Shown piece by piece: positions 56,231 to 64,000 of a DNA stretch of 64,000 nt (the stretch's first letter is position 1; each line of letters begins with the position of its first letter). The notes under the pieces were generated by a model, which ran no database searches, had not been told where the DNA came from, and saw only the letters and a program-made list of their open reading frames with translations. Where the stretch lies: the NCBI GenBank assembly GCA_000711775.1, contig ARYC01017928.1, positions 1-64,000 on the forward strand, in the 5' to 3' direction. The DNA is from Oxytricha trifallax. Lineage: Eukaryota; Ciliophora; Spirotrichea; Sporadotrichida; Oxytrichidae. Both the position numbers and the translations under genes were made by a program.

Positions 56231-59200
56231 ATGAGCGACTCTTCAGAATCAATGTACGATAGTGATGATTCTCGATTTTAATCAAAGCTCTCAACCACAA
56301 AATCCATGTTGTCAGAGGTATCGAAATCAACTGCAGACATCAATAAAAAAGAGTAAAAGTAAAAGTAGAAATGCAAAGGAATCGAAGTAGAATATAGAAA
56401 ACCTATTCTGAGTTTAAAAAGTTCTATGACCAGCCTGAACCGAAGGCGCCATGTTCTGAGTCAAAAATTATTTTGGGCTTGACAACCAACAACTATTGAA
56501 AATCTTTCAAAGACATACAAGACCATCCAAAGTTATCGGAATACCCACTAAACGAGATAGACCGTGAACTATTATGAAATTATATCCGAGTCAAGAGATA
56601 ATCTCTGAGGCAAGCTCTTGGTGGAGTAAAGATCAAGGAAGACTCATGTTTATAGAAAAGAGGATCAGCTTAAGAGGTGCCATCCAAAACAAACAAAAGT
56701 AATCAGAAGTTAAGAATCAAAACCTCAAGCGACAGTCCTACTATAGCGAGTTAATCTTTCAATGAGATCTAAAAATTATCATTCTTACACATTCAGCATT
56801 TTGCAGAGCTTGATGAAGGGTTTCAGCATAGTTTAATTCAAAAATTAAATCATTCCCTCATTCAAGATATAGAGTTCTATGCTGACAGTGTCGATTGTCA
56901 GTTGAAACATCAAAAGGAGCATATAATCTAATTGTTCTAAACGAAGGAGATTTAACAAATTGAGAGGGAACTCAAGAGTTACTCACAATCACAAATCCTC
57001 AAATTTCACTTAGCTGCCTCTACCTCTTAAAAATGTTGCCATTGGAAGATCAAACTCTCATTCACACGCTCTATCCATACTTAAATCATAGCATTGATAC
57101 TCAACTTTTTGATAAAGAGGAGAGAATAGTTTTAGGGACGATGGCATCATCAATAAACAGACATCTAAAAGATAACAGTTAACCAATTACAATTGGGTTG
57201 ATAGATCTATTGCTAGATCTGAATTCACTTTCATCGCTGTAGACTACCTAGTATCTCGAAAGCCTGGAGATATTCAAATTGTTTCTTGTCAAGAATGGGT
57301 TCAATGAAAAAGAGGCTTAGGTAATCGTAAAACACAAAAATAATTTTTTTTCACACAATGACTTCATATCAACAATACAAAAGGTCAACAAACTCTTCGG
57401 GGAAGATCTGATTACCTTGATTTCAATAACGAAGATTAAGCAGAACCCATCAAACATGCTACCTGAGCTTATATGAGAATTCTCATAAAGGAGAATTCTT
57501 CTCACGATGCTCGCAATGCGCCAGTACATCTACTTACATCTGGAGCGATTAATATTGGTGCTTTAATCTGTGAAGGACTTTGACCTTGACTAGTTAGGGT
57601 AAATATTTGAACAGGATGAGACTTTGTGGATGTCTGAGCTCGGTAAATTACACTCTAGCTCTCAAAATTAAAAATCCTAATCTGAGATTGTATCCAAGAG
57701 TGAGTAAATTTGGTAAGAGTTTTCAAAGACTGTGAATGGAGATTAATAAGTGTCAATTGATGAAATTTCTAGATGCTCATAATAAATGTAGGAAACTTGT
57801 CAAGATTACAAGCATTCAGTTTACTAATCGACAATGAGTAAAAATAGAAGAATAATCCAAAAAGTAATGAGTATTCAAGATTTTAATTACACTATTTTAA
57901 TGTTAATTTTTTAATTTGTAAATAAAAACTACTCTATCTCGAAATTTCAATGACTTTGAGATAAAGTGCGATAGAGTAATATAAATTAATAATATTATTT
58001 AATATTTAAAATAAATGGAATTAAGTTTTAAAATATTCAAATGTTCTTTTTTATTAATAGAATGTTTATTTAATTATATCAATAATTTAACTATTAATAA
58101 AAAAATTTAAAGTTAAATGTCTTATTTTAATTATTATCAAAAAGAACATTTGAATATTTTAAAACTTAATTCCATTTATTTTAAATATTAAATAATATTA
58201 ATAAATTATATTACTCTATCGCCTTTTATCTCAAAGTCATTGAAATTTCGACATAGAGTTGTGTTTAATTAGAATTTTAAAAATTAACATTAAAATAGTG
58301 TAATTAAAATCTTGATTATTCATAACATTTTGGATTATTCTTCTATTTTTACTCAATATCTGTGACAATTGTGAGTCATCAGCAGAATAACATCTAAATT
58401 TAAATGCCAACTGCATCTGGAAAACTTAGATTCAGGTGCTATTGGCTTGTTATTGGATTCAGCAGGGCACGAAAGTACTTATAATTGTTCCAGATCAAAT
58501 CCTCAAACTACAAACCTAGAAGTTTCTTTAACCACTAGGCATTAAACTGCAGATAGAGACCATAAATTTTTTTTACAAAACTAAGAAGCCTTACGATATT
58601 CTGATCATTGATGAATTCGATCAAATTGCGTGGAAGCATCCCTTTCTGTAGTATGATGGTAAAATGTATGGACTTTGGGATTTAGGATTGAGTAAGTCCT
58701 ACATGTTCAGCACTACTTACGATTTAGGCATTCAGAGAGTCCTTGTTCAAGTGTGTATATCACCCAAAGTTCTTAAGTTCAAAAGTGAATACGAACTTTT
58801 GCATTCATTGAGTCAAGATTAGGGAGGAGAAGTCATTGTATGCTCAAGTGTGGATGATAGATTCACAAAATTAAAGGAAGAAATTAAGGAATGCAGTCTC
58901 ATAGGTCATATCATAGTTTTTTGTAACGATCATTAGAAGCCTATTGTTCGAGACATGACCACCTCAATGGATCTAGTAAAGGTGAGAATGGGCATCTCTT
59001 TAGCAACCTTGGATGAAATTCAATAATGGTAAAATGGAGTTTTTTAATCCTTGGTAATGATGAGAGTTATGGTTATAACACAAGGTTTAGAACTGATGCT
59101 CAAGTACTTATTGCATGCGAAGTCAATTCAGAGAGCTAATATCTAAAAATGAGGGGTAGAAGCTCCAGGAGTATGGGAGCATTGCAGTCAAAATATTTTC

Positions 59201-59611
59201 CAGTATCTAAATTGCCAAAGTAACAGATTTTTCATAAGATGAAGTAGATATCAATTGAAAAGCACGATAAACTCGATCAACTTGTAGCACTCATCTATAA
59301 AAGCGATTCAGCAAAGTTCTACTTAAAGCAATTTCTGACGAATAAAAAGAGCAGGATGTTGAAGAGACTCTCGATGATCTAAAACAATTGGTCAAGGAGG
59401 CTGCATTCAAAAGGCTATCACAGAACAAGTAAAGATGATCTATGATGAAAAAACTAGAATCGTAATGTACTCCTATATATTTTATGAGAATGTCAATCTC
59501 TAATTCAATCATTCACTCAAATTCAAAAAATATAGACTAAATCTAAAATATTAAATAAAATAAATATTTGTTTGTCAGATTTTATTTTCCAAAGAAACAT
59601 CAGATATTTGA
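56231..59611 (+). pseudogene. SF2/SecA-like helicase (copy B), broken by a foldback
   Basis: From ATG 56231 (acidic Ser-rich start). Helical N-terminal half open from ~56990 to 57830 except one TGA near 57473 (IGLIDLLLDLNSLSSLQTTQ; DETLWMSELGKLHSSSQNQK). At 57835 a 521-bp palindrome intervenes; removing it continues in frame to IVSHQQNNIQIQMPTASGK, a Walker A whose final Thr is lost to a missing A. Then VLLACYWIQQGTKVLIIVP, Walker B YDILIIDEFDQIAWK (compare LVDEYDW in copy A), and after another shift DESYGYNTRFRTDAQVLIAC and KMRGRSSRSMGAL (motifs V and VI). The C-terminus is shifted again. Same position relative to the partner gene as a cargo. Helicase class is sure; SecA subtype less so. Confidence 0.65.
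57835..58355. mobile_element. Foldback element FB-5 inside the helicase gene
   Basis: 521-bp palindrome: left TGAGTAAAAATAGAAGAATA, right the complement TATTCTTCTATTTTTACTCA, arms ~200 bp (AAATGGAATTAAGTTTTAAA mirrored). The centre is ~90 bp of A/T. Contains CTCTATCTCGAAATTTCAAT and its complement. Its removal leaves the helicase frame open across the junction (STI then SVTIVSHQQ), so it sits as a clean insertion or eliminated sequence. Confidence 0.8.
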
Positions 59612-62485
59612 ACGAATTTAATATTATCTTAAATTTCTGAAGTGGAAATAACATAATCAAACAAACTAATATAAAATTATTCGTGTTTAAAATGCTTAAT
59701 AGACTTACAATGTTTACTTAAGTTTTAAGATTTAAAAAGGAATTAAGTTTAATTTTGACTTTACTTTATAAATATAAGAATAATAATTTATTTTTTACAA
59801 AACATTAGCAAGTAATAATTTAGTGCATAACTAATTCAAAGTTAAATTTTCCTTGAATAATTATTATAAATCTATTCTTATATTAGAAATATTAATAATT
59901 ATTTAGGTTTTTTAATGAATAATTATTATACAAGCCAAAAATTTTTAAGATCTTAGAAATTTTAAGTTAATCATTTATGTATTCTAACTAGAAAATTTAT
60001 GCATGCATTTATTTTATATGATATATATGGGCATTGGCTTTCCAAGACTTCTTAACCTTATTCTATCAAGTTTAATAGATATCTAAGTTAATTCATTATA
60101 ATTTATAGCTTTAAGTGACATAATATTTTATAACCCTTAAATAATAATTTATAAGAATATACTAATTTATTAGTATTTTTAATAAAAAACACTAAAAATA
60201 AATCAGGAAAATAATTTAAAGTTAAGCTGTTTTTAAATCAATAGAATTTAGAAGAATGTAAAATTTTATCATTAAAAATAACCAAGTAAAATCAAGATTT
60301 ATAGAAGGGAAACAGCAGAACAAGTTTTGTGATTAATGAATCTTTATATTAAATTTTATCTTAATTTTGTAAATAGTGCAAATTCAATTTGTTTTTTCAA
60401 GATGCACAGCTATGATTATTTGTGTTGAAAATTATTTATTAGTAGTCATGCTTATATTGTTTATTATTCACCTAAGTTAATCGCTTTATTATTTATAAGT
60501 TAAAACTAATTTTCAATTTATTATATTCATTAGAATATTTTAAATATATAACAAAAGATAAGTTTTTTTGATTGTAATTTATTAGCATTAGATCTTCTTT
60601 AAAATTTATTATTATTAAAGATTTCTGAATTTCATAACTCGAGATTTAGAATAAACTGAATTGCCAATAAAGAAAATGCTAGATTTAATAAAAAATTAAT
60701 AAAATAAGTTCACTATTTTGTCGACGAGGCATACCTAATTTTAAAGAAATCATTCTTTATAATACAAATTTCTTAATAAATTATGTGTATTTAATTAATA
60801 TAATAATTGGCTTTGAAATTTTTTAAAAAATCTGTTTTATGTATATTCAGATTTAAAATTACGATAAAACATAATACGTTATTTCGGAAAAATATTAATC
60901 GGATAAATTTTTTGCGTGTTTTTGGGAGGGGGCTTATTGTTTAATATAATTAACTAATTAATAAAATTATAATTAATTATTATTATTGCAAAATTTTTAC
61001 ACATCGTAAAACTTGTTTATTAATAGCAATAGCATAGTATAATTTGAAAATAAATTAATTTAGCATAAAATTCATAATAAAAAAATGACAAGTTCTTTTC
61101 AATAAAATAAATATGGAAAGCAACACATTAAATTACCAATATAATTCATCTAAAAACTCAATGATTTTTGTAATTTATTTTTGTGTATGAAATCTTTGTT
61201 TTTTATAAAAATTGATGTACACTGTCAGTTAGTAATTGCGACAAACAGTTAAAGTTTATTATCTACTTAGATATTCTCATTTTCTAGTATTTAAATTATA
61301 TATTTCAAAAAAATAAAATAATTGTCTATCAAATATTCCAGCTTTTATTGTTTAAATCTAAGTAATTTAGTGGTCTACTTTCGAGTGATTAATGGATATA
61401 AAAATGTTAAAAATAGGTTATGAAAGATGATAAATTTGAAATTTATTAATATCTCAAACTTAATGTTAGAAATTTTGGTGTAATAAGATAATTTATATCA
61501 TTCATGTGAGTAAAAGATACACGATTTAATATTTATCCATAAACAAATTAAAGATACTAGAATCTTTAGGAAATTAAAAGATTCAAATAGAATAAAAACT
61601 TTTGAAGGAAAAAATTGTTAAAATTACATAATAAAAACTATCGAGAAAAATATATCCTTTAGATTACATTTCGAAATTTAATAGTTAAATTAAAGATTAT
61701 TATAAATTAATGATTTATTTAATAAAATAATCCCTTTCATTAAATACAAATGATAATATGAAGTAAAAAATATTTTCTTCCTTTTCTATTTTATTTGCTT
61801 GTAAATTCGAGTATATTTTTATATTTATAAGTTCTTTCAAAATTTAGTTGTTTGTTTATACTTGCACATTTTCCAAATTTTATTTAAAAATATGTGAACT
61901 ATTTGATTAAATGCTAAACTTGTTATGATTATTTTGATTTTTTTTCGCGTAAGTATATTCTACTCTATAATAAAAATATTCAAATATATAAGTAATAAGT
62001 AAAATTTATGCTTGATATGTTTTTATGCATTATTATTAATTTTATTTATAATTGTACTATAAAATTTTACAGCAAATTTCATTTCAGACCACTTAATAAT
62101 TATTAAACGTACAATGCAGCAATAATTATATGTAAAGTAAGTATACCATTTAAAATATTATCTCAGGTTGTTGCCTTTGTTTAGCAATTCAGCTGTTTTA
62201 TATTAAGGTATATTTCTGATAAAATAAACAAATGCAGCAGTTTACAACTTCATTGAGGTACCATAATTGAATGTGATGTTTTCATTAAAAGAAGAATAAA
62301 GAATTATTTGAGAATTCTTATACTTTTATGTCATTTGAATTTACATAGAAACATAATTCCATGTTATATTTTTTATATGTTTTTAATTATTGTTAATAAA
62401 TGCAAATAATTAAGCAATAATTATTAAACATTGTGTAGACATTGAATTAGAGGAAGTAGAATCACCTGAAAGTGAAAAAAAAACC
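59612..62485. other. AT-rich desert
   Basis: About 2.9 kb with no supported gene or repeat. Confidence 0.5.
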
Positions 62486-62530
62486 AATAATAATAATAAT
62501 AATAATATGATCACATTGAGGTCTCTGGGG
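62486..62530 (-). repeat. (TTA)n 3' tail of ORF1-like copy B
   Basis: Plus strand (AAT)8 at 62486-62508 followed by the conserved end ATGATCACATTGAGGTCTCT; on the minus strand this is GAGACCT.AATGTGA then (TTA)n. Matches the end of copy A at 47921. Confidence 0.65.
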
Positions 62531-62639
62531 ATCCCGATCTTAAATATATGTTAATATATGTAAGGGACTAGCCCTTTTATAGATTAGAGTGCTCTTCATT
62601 ATTTTGGCACTGTCCTGTTCTCTCTCTGACTGTGTTTTC

Positions 62640-63990
62640 TCACTTCCTTTTCTTCTTTGTGATGATTTTTGTTTTCTTGAGTTGGACATTCTTTGTTATT
62701 CTATGTCTTAGATTATCATAGTAGGGATAAGTTCCTATAAGATCTGATGAGGACATGTCATTATGTGATGGTTAGGTAAATAGTTGGTTTATATGTTGCA
62801 CATTTCTTTAGTTAGTACTACAAATATTCTAATAACCTTATTTATTATTTCCTGAATCCATTGCAAAATCATCTTGGGTGAATCCTGAATTTGAGTTTAA
62901 ATTAGAAGTTGAATTTTCATTTTTATCTTCCTATTTTGTTAATAAGATTTCTAATTTATTATCAAATTCTGTTGTGGATCTGGTCAGATTGTCGACTTTT
63001 CCTATTGTATAGGAGTTGTCAATTTTGTGTTTAGGCCTTAAAAAGATTAGTACTCAAACTTTATTCTTTTTTGTTCCATAGCTCTTGTTTCTTATTGTTG
63101 AGTTCATTCTGAGATTAGAGCTAATGGTGGTCTACCTTTTTTTCCATGTAGTTTATTAATATAAACTATTTAGGGATTGGATTAGAGAAAAGTGAAAATT
63201 TTGTTTGGTCAAAAAGGGGGTGGGTCTCATTCTTTGGTTCTCTATTAAATATGTAGGTCTATTCTCTCTCCTGAGGTTTAGAAGTTTGTTATTGGATAGT
63301 GATGTCCTTTTAGTCAGATTTGAAATCTATAATGGGGTTTTGTTCTTCTTGTCTTGGGGTTATTTGGGAAGCAATAATTTGAGAAAAATTCATTTATGTA
63401 TTTAATGAATCCTTCAAAAGTAGGCATTGTGGCTGTGGTTCTCTATGCTTCTGGATTGGTTTATCCATTAAGTCATAGTTGACCCAAACTGTATTATTTT
63501 AATTAAATAGTTAGGTTGGTTGTGATTAGAATAAATTAGATTAAACTTTTGGACTTAATTTTTTAGGATATAAGTATTATTAGTATTAAATAGGGGTTTA
63601 ACCCTGATTTAGTTACTAAATAGGCTCGAAGATGAGGGGGTATTGACTAGTGACTGAGGCTCTGAGATCTGACTTGTTGTGGTCAAATATGTTGTGTTGA
63701 CCTTTTATTAGGGTGAGAAAACTCGTCTGGTTCTCTTGCTTCTCTTTTTCTTTTTACTACTCTAGTACTTTTGTTCTTCTTCGTCCTTCTTCAATAAATA
63801 TTCTTGAGAAATAATCATCTATGTTTGGTTCACGATAGTAGGTTGACCTCTTTAAAGTTGATGTCAATATTCAAAAGTCCCATTTCAGCAAAATCTAGTA
63901 ATTTACGCTGTTGCTATTAACTAGCAAAATAGAGGATGTCTCCGTAGACTTTAAAGACTTACTCCGTTGGCGAAATTGAAGGTGGAGATT
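62640..63990 (-). CDS. ORF1-like retroelement protein, copy B (partial)
   Basis: Minus strand; open almost without TGA from ~63830 (IDDYFSRIFIEEGRRRTKVL, EPIQQLNQGQTPIQYQQYLY, MDKPIQKHREPQPQ at 63468) to a shift near 63030, then YTIGKVDNLTRSTTEFDNKL (coiled), GFTQDDFAMDSGNN and a basic end VQLKKTKIITKKKRK at TGA 62640-62642. The PIQQLN block and the coil/basic-tail order match copy A. Sequence upstream of ~63830 is in another frame (LHLQFRQRSKSLKSTETSSI) and the gene may continue past the window edge. No reverse transcriptase follows in the 2.4 kb downstream. Confidence 0.5.
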
Positions 63991-64000
63991 TAAATTGCCT

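Overview
The window looks like germline (micronuclear) DNA of a spirotrich ciliate of the Oxytricha/Stylonychia type. Long reading frames appear only if TAA and TAG are read as glutamine and TGA is the sole stop. Introns are tiny (28-37 nt, GT..AG) in most genes that can be spliced by eye. The DNA between genes is very AT-rich, C4A4/G4T4 telomere-like blocks sit inside the sequence, and transposons, foldback elements and broken genes dominate. No rRNA, tRNA or CRISPR was seen. All product calls come from reading motifs by eye; no database search was possible.

Layout. 0.3-0.9 kb: a telomere-bearing repeat whose near-identical twin lies at 33.3-33.9 kb, with a fragment at 23.5 kb. 1.5-4.2 kb: two tandem zinc-finger/kinase genes of the kind carried by TBE transposons, each followed by a G4T4 terminus; then an ISXO2/Merlin-like transposase remnant. 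5-11.5 kb: decayed cellular-type genes, the last unusually GC-rich. 14-19.2 kb: decayed genes, including a succinyl-CoA ligase alpha pseudogene, with two related foldback elements that duplicate TA (one sits precisely inside a gene). 24.2-30.4 kb: a SecA-like ATPase, a 229-aa intron-containing partner protein and an intact DD34E transposase. 34.9-39.6 kb: a related transposase, a homologue of the partner protein and a zinc-finger MT-A70 adenine methyltransferase. 39.7-41.0 kb: a second GC-rich gene. 42-45.8 kb: a degenerate satellite broken by large palindromes. 46-47 kb: a YHYH-family remnant. 47.9-49.6 and 62.5-64 kb: two related ORF1-only retroelement-like copies with trinucleotide tails. 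50.2-52.15 kb: an element with ~270-bp inverted repeats around one Rep-like SF3 helicase gene. 53.9-59.6 kb: a third transposase + partner + helicase block, interrupted by another foldback. The rest is AT-rich DNA without recognisable genes.

How it fits together. The most striking pattern is that three diverged transposases each sit next to a homologue of the same small protein (resembling the 22-kDa-type second ORF of TBE elements), and each pair has a large enzyme gene beside it: a SecA-like ATPase at 24 kb, an SF2/SecA-like helicase at 56 kb and a zinc-finger MT-A70 methyltransferase at 38 kb. I infer a family of ciliate germline DNA transposons with a fixed two-gene core and exchangeable cargo. 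Only the 27.8-30.4 kb core is intact; the other copies carry frameshifts, in-frame TGA codons or catalytic losses.
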